Position numbers and translations under genes: made by a program. From Siphonodentalium dalli (lineage: Eukaryota; Mollusca; Scaphopoda; Gadilida; Siphonodentaliidae): 64,000 nt of DNA. A model generated the notes under the pieces. It worked only from the letters and a program-made list of their open reading frames with translations. It ran no database searches and had not been told where the DNA came from. The DNA is taken from contig CP136064.1 of the NCBI GenBank assembly GCA_032622095.1, positions 114,194,004 through 114,258,003 on the forward strand, given 5' to 3'. Shown here one piece after another: positions 12,060 to 24,100 of the stretch (position 1 is the first letter of the stretch; every line of letters starts with the position of its first letter).

Positions 12060-12360
12060 TAAAGATGCATAATCCGAATTAACGCTCCCAAATTAATATG
12101 GCTTCGGGGGTAAAAAATATTTGATCCGAGTCAGTGTTAGATATTTGACAATCCGGCCAAATTTTGTTGAAAACAATTTTGATAAATATCATGTTTTGGG
12201 AAATTTTATCCCATATTTGACTGTGGTTAGCATTATTTTTTGGGCAATTATTCGATTCTGATAACTGAAGTGGCATTTCAAAAAATGTTGTTGTTGGAAT
12301 CTGATCATATATGGGGACCACCGACTCGGATTGAGTACCTTTAATTGTAATTGTTTTTTG
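12060..12360. repeat. Family I repeat, copy 1
   Basis: It runs from AACGCTCCCAAATTAATATG to CGACTCGGATTGAGTACC. It matches 25466-25790 and, inverted, 60568-60999 through GACTGTGGTTAGCATTATTT, GGGCAATTA and GGTAAAAAATATTTGAT. No coding capacity is seen. Confidence 0.7.
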
Positions 12361-12862
12361 CAAAACCTCTCTACTGCCAATTTGCTTTCAATACAATAAC
12401 TAATCACACATATAAACACACATGTAATCCTCTCACACAATATGTAAACAATTTCATCATAAAACACTTTAAAATAGATCAGTAATTTTAAAATATTAAG
12501 AGCTGTTAATCTCCTATATGTATCAAGCTATCTACCTCTTTCTTCTCACACCCCTTATGAGGCATTACAGAGAAGAATCAAGTAGATACAGATGTACCTT
12601 TTTTACCACGGTAGTCATATTTAATGTGCGCTCTACGACAGTGTGCCTAGCAGAGTGTTATCGCCGGACATAACACTATGGGTATGCGGGGAGAGTAGGT
12701 ACGTTTTAGATGTGTCATGATTCTTTTGCATTTTAAAATCACTGATCGTGACATAGATGGTCGGTCTGTGATAATGCATCCAGTTGAAGATAAATAACAA
12801 TTTGCACACCTCTGCTTTCAAGAAGAGTGACCGACATCGATTAACATTATTGTGAAATAACC
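12361..12862. other. No gene seen
   Basis: Nothing beyond stop-rich AT sequence and a GCGCTCTACGACAGTG block of unknown origin. Confidence 0.4.
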
Positions 12863-13123
12863 TTAACCCTTCCACGACTGGAGCTTCCGGAAATTTTGCA
12901 AAAACCCTGTGCCAATGTATTCTCTTATATATGCAAGTCTCCCATAGGGAGCCTCACATATAAGAGAATACATTGGCCTCACAATATTTATCTTGACCTT
13001 GTAAGCCAGTGCATTCTCTTATATATGCCAGGCTCCCTATGGGAGACTCGCATATATAAGAGAATGCACTGGCACAGGATCTTTAATGCTGCACCAGCGC
13101 AACTCCTGTCATGAAAAGGTTAA
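12863..13123. mobile_element. Family B double-hairpin TTAA element (B4), inverted
   Basis: Opposite orientation to B1 and B2: it begins TTAACCCTTCCACGACTGGAGC and ends CATGAAAAGGTTAA. Both hairpins are nearly perfect, with only short loops. Confidence 0.88.
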
Positions 13124-13194
13124 ATAACTAACTAAGTAGCAACCAATTGTTTACATTGTTTCGTGAGTTGACAGCTTGTGATTAAATTATTGGG

Positions 13195-13272
13195 AAATTG
13201 TAATTTTAAAACCATATGACATCATAATTGATACATTCATGTATTTGTATGCTCTCATTCTGAACTTGTATA
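13195..13272. repeat. Left remnant of the CASD1-end minisatellite
   Basis: ATGCTCTCATTCTGAACTTG at 13249-13268 matches the unit of the 14667-14895 array. The C and D elements now separate it from the rest of the array. Confidence 0.55.
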
Positions 13273-13294
13273 GTAATGTCCTAAATAATCGACC

Positions 13295-14573
13295 TTAACA
13301 CGTTGAGTGCCGGAAATCAATTAGTAATCTCGCCAGTTTGCCAAATCGTGGCAAGATAGATACCCGTAGTAGACCATAATTTGGCTTCAATGAAACAAGA
13401 ATTGGATGACGTCTCAACTTTAGATGACAGAAACGGCGATTGATAGTACTACGAGATAACTTGTAGCCGGCAATGGCGGAAGGAATTTGGGTATTCCCAC
13501 CACCAGTGCCAACTACGAGTTATCTCGTAGACACAATTGGACACGTTTTAGCAAAAAATATGAAGTAGAATGTAACCCAAACAAGTTATTGTGGTGGTCA
13601 GCATATTTATGGAGGTGTGTGTGTGTCCTTGTGGTGGTTATAGCTCGTTATATAGTTATACTATGGCTGATGCACGCTGGAGCAAATTACTTATATGAGC
13701 ATGCATGGCTACAGACGGTGAATCCCGACGTGGAATTGGGTGAACTTGTTTCCTGTGAGGATGAGTTTATTTCGTCCATGACTACGAGCATGCATCTTTA
13801 CAAGGAAGAATTGTCAGCACAAAATTAAAGCAACGATGCAACAGTAGCCAAATAGATCCCCGTACATTCAGGAGTGTGCTACATGTAACGATGCCATATA
13901 ATCCATCCGTCTGGAAATAAGTTACCCTTACCCCAACCCTCACAGCCTTACCCCAGCCCCAAAGCCGCACAGTGTATTTCAAAAGCAACTGCTGTGTTCC
14001 CTAATAATGAGATAATGGTAGCATCAATGTGCGTAACGTCATGGATTATCCGCTTATCTTGTATTGGATGCGTCCATTCGCACATGCGTGAGAGGGAACA
14101 GATTTGGCAGGCCTGTGTGACGTGTGTGGGTAGTTGTGCGAAGTTTCAATGTGTTGAAACACAACGATGTAACCATTCCTCGAAACTGCCTTCGCATGTT
14201 TGTACATTGTGAATATCCACCCCCCTGACTGTGTTTGCAAACATGCATGCACATTATCAGTCTATTGAATACCAAAAGCCCAGTCCAATTGCCCCCACAC
14301 GACTGCCTCTGGTGGTCACTCAGTGAGACAGTGTCAGCTGTATTCACTCACAACTGGATCATTTTGAGTAGAATATATGCGCTCATGGTGCTCACCTCTG
14401 TTGAACAATGCAAGGAGAGCCACTCTATTTATTTGATACAATCACTGTTCAGATGTCCCGATGCTTCCGTTTGTCAGTTACACGACATGGAAACCACTAT
14501 GAGATAACTCGTAGTGGCAACCTGCGAAGGTTGCGTACTACGAGATAACTCGTAGTGGCACTCAACGTGTTAA
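13295..14573. mobile_element. Family C element, 1.28 kb with TTAA ends (C1)
   Basis: The ends are TTAACACGTTGAGTGCC and GGCACTCAACGTGTTAA: perfect 17-base inverted ends that include TTAA on both sides. Inside, each end has further inverted motifs CTACGAGATAACTYGTAG, two near 13450-13530 and two near 14500-14540. The interior has an open frame of 113 codons (13487-13828) without any known domain, and a CACCCAC/CCCCAACCC tract. It lies within a palindrome D copy. It is probably a non-autonomous TTAA (piggyBac-like) element. Confidence 0.82.
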
Positions 14574-14667
14574 AGCTTTCCAATGAATGGCAACAAGCCA
14601 TATTTCCGACTAAATCCTGAAAAATTTCCCATAATTCTAAAGGGTCATATACTTCAGGCATTACTGT
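14574..14667. repeat. Right half of a palindrome D element (D3)
   Basis: AGCTTTCCAATGAATGGCAA then CAAGCCATATTTCCGACTAA match the right arm of D1. The matching left end TAATGTCCTAAATAATCGAC is at 13272-13291, on the other side of C1. Confidence 0.75.
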
Positions 14668-14895
14668 ATATCACCGTGTGCAACATATATCAATAAGCTC
14701 TCATTCTAAAATTGTATAATATCAGACACAAAATTATTGGAATGCTCTCATTCTGAACTTTTATAACACACATTGCACCATGTATGGGTATTCTCTCAAA
14801 CTGAAACTCATAACATCACATACCATACATATAATATACCAGGTTCTCTCATTCTAAAACTGTATAACACCATGTGCAACACATATTGGTATAAG
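14667..14895. repeat. 47-52 bp minisatellite overlapping the CASD1 stop codon
   Basis: GCTCTCATTCTAAAATTGTA-like units start at about 14697, 14744, 14791 and 14843 (spacings 47, 47, 52). Each has a GTGCAACATATAT-like part. The last unit contains the CASD1 stop (14854-14856) and the codons for CVAHGVIQF. Confidence 0.75.
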
Positions 14896-15111
14896 TATAA
14901 TAATAAACACCATGATATTCCTGAGCAACGCTCTCCAATCATCAGGAATAGCGTACTTGGTTAGAACTATAGTTATCTTTGATATCTCGTGACTAATGCA
15001 GATGAAAATGAAGGAAGTGATAATAACGTTGAAGACAGGATAACTTGGCACAAGAACCAGGACTCCATGTGTATCTGATGACAGCCATATGTGGTATTGT
15101 GAGATAAATAA
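14854..15111 (-). CDS. CASD1: CASD1 terminal exon g with stop
   Basis: The acceptor is CCATTGCAG; 85 codons then TAG. It begins [16 protein letters not shown], continues with a membrane segment to HEISKIT, and ends [16 protein letters not shown] and ISHEIS match the end of CASD1. The last dozen codons and the stop lie inside one unit of a 47-52 bp minisatellite (14667-14895), so the extreme C-terminus is probably lineage-specific. Confidence 0.94.
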   Translation of the reverse strand, partial: LFISQYHIWLSSDTHGVLVLVPSYPVFNVIITSFIFICISHEISKITIVLTKYAIPDDWRALLRNIMVFIIILIPICVAHGVIQF

Positions 15112-18100
15112 CTGCAATGGAATAGAGAGACATGATAACTAAAACCATGATAACCAGCTCCCCCCTCCCACACATATGTGTGTCTAATGACAGCCATATT
15201 CCAGGTATGATAATATGAGGTACACAGCAGGGATGGAGTAATCATATTTTGTGTGTGTATTGCATTTGTAATGATGAGATGACACATTTTGAAAATTCTA
15301 TTTGTATTTAAGAATTCTGGTAGCCTAACTATTGTATCTGTAGTCAAATATTTTGAAATTTGGAATGTATTTTCAATTACTTTTGATAACATATTCTAGA
15401 TTATTTTCTTTGGAAAATTGAGCTAAAAACTAGGTGTCAGTGAATAAAAATTGTATAGCTTGCATTTTTGGTGGCAAAGAAAGACATGAACAAATGGCAC
15501 CATGAATAGAAGATAAAAAAAAAATTTATATCAGAAATTAAAATTTTTGTGGAGCCACAACCATCTGAAAACATGGATATTTATATTTAATGTCTTTCTT
15601 TGCCACCAAAAATGCAAGCTATACCAAGAGTATTAAATCTTGCTATCTATAATACTTCAGAATTGTTTCAGTCCAGCTGTATCCCAAAATTGGCAGATGA
15701 CACAATGCATAATCGAGGTGCCGAATGGGTGCACATCTGGGAACAAAAATCTTGGTCTTCCATAGCAGATGAGGCCATGCAGAATGAGGTCCACAGAGAA
15801 TTAATTTAGTCGTGCTGGCCCGCTGCAGGGTAGCGTTACTAAATTCACTCTCTGGGGACCTCGTTTTGCAAATGTCCAGCATCATATTTTTAGGCTTGGC
15901 CAATTCACATATTAAATTTGGTGGAACGAAGCCCATCCTATGAACTAGGAAATCACCGCTGCCCGGCAAGCAAATGACAAACTTGGCGCATGTCGATGTG
16001 CTAATTGCCTTAATTGTCCCACACATAATGAGAAGTGGATGCTTACCTCCAACGAGATTCTGCCAAACCAGGCGAAAAAGGAACTATATCTGGTCCTGAG
16101 CCAACCAAATGTGTTTCTAACAAGAATGTATGAAGCGATCTGTGAATAGAAATGTGGCACAATAAGAATATATCAACATTTACAGTGACCAGGGTTCATG
16201 CTGTCAATAGCCAAATTGTTTTTGAAGCTGACAATAGAAAATTACATTTGACAAAACTATAACTTTATGCTTGTACATATTCAAGTAATGGCATACAAGT
16301 CATGTGAATATTTAAATATTGAATAAAACACCACATGACAGATACTATGTTGATTCCTATACTAGACCTACTATAAAAATAATTTGTTTAATGCTGATGT
16401 TTTGCTCAGAGTTACCTTACACTATTATTTGGGTCTGCACTTTTATTAACTTTCAATGGAATTTCCCCCTTGCACTATTATTTGAGCCTGCACTTTTATT
16501 TGGAGCCCGAGAATACACTTGTTAATAGTAATCAGTAGTTGCTCAGCCGTGTATGTTCAATAACTATTTACCAGAAGTCAAACATGTTTACTTACTACAT
16601 CAGCTGTGGGAAATCTCAATCTATCAACCAATTGTGAATATCTACTAATATTTAGTAAATTAGTTGATAATTTAAGCCCAAATTCTGAACATATATCGTT
16701 ATTAAGTAGATAAAGTCAAGAAATTGCGTCATTTGCCACTGAATAAATTGGTATTTAGGAACCCAAATTTTGTGATGAATTTATCAGGTTAAATACATGG
16801 GTAAAATAAGTATACTGACAATTTTTTTGCCACCAACAACAGTAGAGGAAACTGTTAAAATTCAGAATTAATTTTTATGTTCAACTTCTCTGCATTCAGG
16901 ATAACATTTTATACTATGAGATCTAACATGTGAACCTGGTCTACATAATTATAAATCAGAACAATGTTATTTGACAATGTAATCGCAATGTACCCAGGCA
17001 GAATTAATCATGTGGCTTTTAGCGATGACGACTTCGATATCTTTCAGAATAAGGTGGTAATTGTCAATGTATGTAGCCTGAAAAAGCATTATTTTCCTGC
17101 AAACTGGTTCACTTGTGATCAGCGTAAAAAAAATATCTGTTTTTATCATTCCCTGTTGGTTTTATTTAGTGGCAGATAGATACACAGGTGATGTAGGCAT
17201 TAATCTGTGGATCGAATATGGAGGGGATATTTGGGTGAGGGGAAAGGGACTACCAATATTTAGTAAATTAGTTGATAATTTAAGCCCAAATTCTGAATAT
17301 ATATCGTTATTAAGTAGATAAAGTCAAGAAATTGTGCCATTTGCCACTGAATAAATTGGTTTAGGAACCTAAATTTTTTTATGAAAATATCAGGTTAAAT
17401 ACATGGGTAAAACAAGAGGTACGCTGTCGCGTGGCATTTGCCCCGGACCGTAGCAATTCGGATTAAGCATGGACGAAACTGCGGATATCCGAGGAGGTCT
17501 ATATGACCATTCCAAAAGAAGTTTGTACAGAAATGTTGACTAAAAACCCCCAAAACAAGCGATCCGGAAACCCAAAAACAAGCGAAATTCAAATTTTCTA
17601 AGTTGAAAAAAGGGCCATAACCCTGGCAAAAATCATCAGATCATACCCAAATTCGCACTTGACATGTATTTTCATATAACTGATCCACAAAAATACGGGA
17701 TTTGCAATCGTACCACCAAAGCTAACGCTATCACCTGGAAACAAAAAAAACAAGAGAAAAATTGAATTTTCTAAGTAAAAAAAGGGCCATAACTCTGGTG
17801 AAAATGGGTGGACGAAACCCGTGCTATGCATGTTGCTGTTCCCCCATGCTGCTCTATCACCATACCAAATATCAGCTAAATCTGCCCAGCGATTGCTGAA
17901 CAATAATGCAAAATGTTTGTACGGACGGACAAAATTGAATTTTCTAAGTCTAAAAAGGGCCATAACTCTGGTGAAAATGTGTGGATGAAACCCGCGCTAT
18001 GCATGTAGCTGTTCACCCATGCTGCTCTATCAACATACCAAATATCAGCTAAATCTGCCCAGCGGTTGCTGAACAATAATGCAAAATGTTTGTACGGAAG

Positions 18101-21100
18101 TACGGACGGAGACGTCGACTATATACCTGTTCCCGGACTTCAAGTCGGGGCATAATAAGTATACTGACAATTTTTTGCCACCAACAACAGTAGAGGAAAC
18201 TGTTAAAATTCAGAATTAATTTTTATGTTCAACTTCTCTGCATTCAGGATAACATTTTATACTATGAGATCTAACATGTGAACCTGGTCTACATAATTAT
18301 AAATCAGAACAATGTAATTTGACAATGTAATCGCAATGTACCCAGGCAGAATTAATCATGTGGCTTTTAGCGATGACGACTTCGATATCTTTCAGAATAA
18401 GGTGGTAATTGTCAATGTATGTAGCCCTGAAAAAGCATTCTTTTCCTGCAAAATGGTTCACTTGTGATCAGCGTAAAAAAAATAATCTTTTTTTATCATT
18501 CCCTGTTGGGTTTTATTTAGTGGCAGATAAATACACAGGTGATGAAGGTATTAATCTGTGGATCGAATATGGAGGGGATATTTGGGTGAGGGGAAAAGGA
18601 CCCAAAAAGGGATCTGCTGACTCTCTAGTGGAAAAACTGACTAATATATCATATCATTTCACACATTTCTTGTATAGTGCACATATCACCGAGGTTTCAA
18701 GGTGCTTGACAACATTAAAATAAATTAACAAATTCCAAAATTTACAGTTGAAACATGCAATAATTATGTAGCCCGCATTGAAAGCTGGTTCATTAGTTCC
18801 ATGCCTAAATGTTCAGAATAATATTCCGTGAATAAATGAGTTTTCAAAAGACCTTTGAATTCATCATATCCACGACAGCTGCGGATGATCACCGGTAGAG
18901 AATTCCAGTCGGTCCGGCTACGGAAAACGATATGTCACCGAAACTGCTGTCAACCTTCAGGTGCACTAAGAGCATTAAGTTCTCTGATATGAGATGCCTG
19001 GGTGGTACATACGCACATATCTTATCATTGAGGTGTTGTGGTGCAGTTTTTTGATGACTTGTAAGTCATTGTGAGCACCTTGAACTTAATCCGCTGGGAA
19101 AACGTGAATATGATACTTACTGGAAGAATCAGCAGGTAAGAGTGAGTATCGTTACATTCCAATTTGTTTCTGCATACAAATGAGAACAGAGCATAACCCT
19201 GAAACAAATAGGAGCAATTAAAGACCCATACCCTCGTCAAATTGATGTATAATATTGAAGTCTCAAATTAATGGCTTTTGACAACACTTTTGTTGACGAA
19301 CAGTTTTTCATGGGGTTTTTAATTTCGTGGTTTTCACCAACGAAAATTGGACCTCCACGAATATATGTACTGTTGCAGTAACTGTAGACTTTTTTTCATA
19401 TTCCAAGGAACAGAATATTTAGAAATACTTGTATATGGACTTTGTATGCCTCTAAAAAAAACTATATAAATTAAAGTGAATATTATGTAATATCTGGTTC
19501 TGTTTTCTCTGCGACACGTAACAATAAAGGCTGCTCTCTGTTAATTTATTCCTGATATGATGGAAAGAAAGATCGTTGGATCCACATCTGAGACAATCAA
19601 TGAAATGTGAGACATATATTTTAGTTCTTTGGTGGTTCTCAGCCAAGCCTGAGTTTAGTGTGCCTGTCATTTGCACACAGTGGGTTATCATCACCAAATT
19701 CACCCTCTGGGGACCTCATTCTGCATGGCCTCATCTGCTATGGAAGACATAGACTCAGATTGAAGTTCCCAAATGGTGAATATTGTGATGTACACCCATT
19801 GGGAACCTCGATTATGCAATGTGTTGTCTGCCAATGTGGGGATATAGAGAAACTAAACTAAAAAAGAAATAGAATCTATGTGAAGAAGTTTCCATAGAAA
19901 TTTGATAATAAAGAAACTTCACAGAGAAGATGAAGAGGGTGAATTTAGTGATGCCAGCACCTTCTGGGGGCCTCATTCTGCAAATGACAGGCACACTAAA
20001 CATAGGCTTGTTCTCAGCTGTTAAACTTATAAAACATGAAAATGAAATTATGTATGAAACAGATACACTAAACTTACTCCTATTCCTAGGATACCTAAAG
20101 CTGTGACACCAGTCGATGCTGTCTTTGATGACAATAAGTTAGTATTCGAGCTGTCATCCAAAAGATTAAATTTCTGCAAAATTTGGACACCAAATGCAAA
20201 TAGCATTCCATATACAATACTCTGAAAAGAGATAGGAATATCAATTGAGAATTTTAGAGAAGAAAACTTTACAAAATAATACATTTCTTTTAATCGGTCG
20301 CGAAGACACACATGCTTGGTGTGATGTCAACAATAACATTGGATAACTCAATAGGAATGGCTAACTTCAAACATTTAGTGAGAATTGTAACCTACCTAAA
20401 CCTACCTAAAGTTGCGAACAAGACACAACCTGATTGGTCAGTGTCCCATGGTTATGATGACACATTTTGAGGTAAAATTATAAATTGTACCACAAAAAAC
20501 ATTAATGCAAGCGCCTTAATTTCATAACCTTTATAACTAAAACCACAGATGAATTGGTTAAAATCATGCTAGGCTGAATAAAGAGACATGGAAGGGCTAA
20601 CCACTAACACTGATTATCAATCGAGATGTAACAGAACCAAGCCATACAATAAGAGCATTGCAAGGTGTGGCAAAATATGCCTGTGGTAATTCAAACAAAG
20701 GGCTATAATTCTGGTGAAAATTGATGGGCAGAGCCCAAATTCGAACTTCAGTTGTATTTTGAGCTAGAAAACTCACATACTGAATTTCATTGCATTCAGT
20801 TCAAAGTTAATAACGTTATTATCCGGAAATGAAAATTTAGTGGAAATTCCAACAAAAAGGGCAGTAACTGTGGTGAAAATTGGCAGGCGGAACCCTAACT
20901 TGAACTGTATTTTGTGCTATCCACATACCAAATTTCATTACATTCAGTTGAGACTATCTAAAGTTATCATCATGAAACCAAAAGTGAACGGACATCCTAA
21001 CAAATGACTACTTACATGGATATGAATTTGTGGCTAAAAATTTATGTTTCTGCAGCGACCCCGAAGAAAATTATGTGTTTAGTGGAATCACTGTAGAAAC

Positions 21101-24100
21101 ATGAACATTTGTCTACTATGATGCTTTTGCATGTTAACTCATTATTGTAGGCTACATATCAATTAGTACATGTGCTGAAAATAAATGATTGTAAAACCAG
21201 CCACTTCAGGGGTCAAATTGTGGGAAACAAGTTTGTAAGAATGTGTAGCATTGACATCATAGGCACATAATGTTGGAGATGGTAATATGGACACAACATA
21301 TGGATAGTCACCCTCCAGATATTAAGTGATCCTTTTCTAAATAGCGTTCTTTAAACATACAGAGCTTATTAAAGAGCTAGCCACCTAATAGAAATTAGCA
21401 AACAAATATCAATTGTACTGCCACACAAGTTGTGGCTGGTGAGAGCGGACAGACGTATGCCCCGACAGACGTTGGCCCAACAACATAATATGGGCATGTA
21501 AAAACTGACAATCTTACAAAATATAATGAAAAAAGACTTGCTGTCTAATAGAGGCGTCACTTTTGACTTTACAGTTAAAAAGAGACAAGCTTTCTTGTAC
21601 AAAATTGTACCATTTAGAGATCAAAACTGTCTTATATTATAGCAGGCTTATGAAATCAAAACATGGATGTCATTCACTATAATTTCAAAGAAATCATAGT
21701 CACATTACAAAATAAATAAATACACAGTGTCTCGACAAGTAGGGTGGAATATGACCACAGAAACTGATTGTAGGACTTTGCGTCATCTTACAATAAGTTT
21801 CTTTGTGGTCAAATTTTATATACACGCAGATGTGTTGAATATTTATTTCTTAATTATCCACAATACTTGGTATGTACAAGTTCAAAGTACAGTACAGGAA
21901 AATGAAGTTTTAAATATATGACTTACATATCGGTCTAGAGACCACCTAAATCTCCATTCATGTATAGAATCATCAGAAGTAACAAATAATGCTTTAAATG
22001 GTCGAGTAAGGAATATCTTCTCGAAGAAAACCTGAAATGGTAAAGAGAAACATACCATCAACACCAGTCAATATTCTATGGGCAGGACGGAAACCAAAAT
22101 AAAAATAATTGAAGAAGATAACCCTGAATGGAATATGCAAAAACGTCATTGTGCATTCTTTTGAAAGCAGTTATTAAGACAATCCTCCATATCAAATTTC
22201 ATTCAGCCCCGAAAACTCATGGCTGAGATATCAACTTGAACGTTAAAATAAAAAAATTATTTCCAGAAGAACAAAGAATGATACTCTAGAACACACAAGA
22301 CGAACATCATCATTTGCCCCTCTTTTGAAGGTAGTCATGATGGCAAACCTCCATACCAAATTATTTCATTCAGATAACCAATGACTGAGGTATATATATA
22401 TGGACAGACAAAAAAAAAAAAGATTCCCAGAAGAAAAAAAAAAAGGATAATTCTAGAATGGAAAACGCGAACAAGGTCATTTGTCCCTCTTTTGATAGCA
22501 GTCATGATGGAGAACCTCCACACCATTTCATTCAGATCTGATAAACCATGGCTGAAATATACGCCTGGACAGACAGACATACAGACTGACAAAGTCAATC
22601 CAGTATACCCCCCATTTTTCGTTGAACCGAATCCCCTCTAATTCGAACAAATTGTCTGGTCTAGAATTCACCCAAGTGCATTCTCATTAAACATTACCTC
22701 TAAAACTGGAAACTCGCTATTCCGCATATCGGACGGCTTTTCTGGTCCATAAGTGAACAAATACATTAATTTTTACATCCGAAATCCGAACACGAAAATT
22801 AACACCAACCAAACATACTTGATGCTGAGATTTTGTTGGCTTTGGTGAAAACTGAGGATTCTTTAAAAGTTTTAATTTCTGAGCAGTCGTTTTAGTGATG
22901 GCTCATTCATTGTGACAGGTTGATTAAAGCTGTATTTTGACAATACACCACCATCGTGTACTTTTAGTACATTACTCGTTGGTGTTTAGTTTGGACAGTA
23001 AAAATAAAGAGTCAACCTCAGCGCACTGATTGATGTAAAAACAAAATGTCAGTGCTCTATTCTCCATGAAGTCACCATTGTTCACTCAATGTGTGAAACA
23101 AGCACACCTTTATTTTTCTTCATATGGTTTCATTGCCATAATAATAGTGCACACTTAGTCATATTTTTTTCCCCAATTTTTTGCCGATTTTGATTTTAGC
23201 ACTCACACCGACATTATCGTAACTGTTTCTTGTTATCATATATGTTTAAGCTGTTAACACTCGCATGCAGATGATCTCATTACTCAAGTCTTCATTTTAG
23301 ATTACTTGTATATACATATTTTACCAACATTTACAATGTAAACCATTTTAGAGCACACATGTGGTTTCACAATTTCATAAAAATAAATTATAATATTATA
23401 AAGCACTCACCTCGGACAAAAACAACAGAGTTATGATTGTAATCAGTATCACAAACTTGAGAACCATATAGAAGTAATGCTTTCCATTTGCTGGAAAATA
23501 TAGGAAGATAATTGATGGGTAAATATGATACACATGTATCAAGACGACATGAGACATTCATTAATCATTATGGAAAGATTTAACCCTTTCATGACGGGAG
23601 CTGCGCTGTTGCAGCATTAAAGACCCTGTGCCAGTACATTCTCTTATATGCGAGTCTCCCACAGTGAGCCTTGCATATATAAGAGAATGCGCTGGCTTAT
23701 AAGGTCAAGGTAAATAATGTTAGGCCAATGCATTATCTTATATATGCGAAGATCCGTATATATATAAGAGAATGCAGTGGTACAGGGTTTTCGCAAAATT
23801 TCAGGAAGCTCCCGTCATGGAAGGGTTAAATATTGAACAAGCCACAACAAAGAAAACATGATAAAATAGGAAAGCAATTGGTTATGAATAACACCCCCAA
23901 TTCTCAGATTTCTCTGACCTTTCTAAAATCGTTGTTTTGTTAACCTTTTGAACCCAAATGGCCAGAGAACCAGCTAATGCGCCCAAATGGCAATAACCTG
24001 AATGGCCAGAAAACCTGCCGGCCAGCTTATGATGTAATTGCTGCAAGCTAATGAAACACTGCTAGCAGGCATGGCATAGCAAGGTCAACTACAGGGATAT

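Noticed and set aside
13487-13828. 113-codon open frame inside element C1
   Set aside because: No recognisable domain, its left part runs through the CGAGATAACTCG palindromes, and no second copy shows conservation.
16964-17321. Frames with [14 protein letters not shown] in the duplicated unit as an exon
   Set aside because: Both copies carry frame breaks at different places and no splice structure fits CASD1 or another gene.
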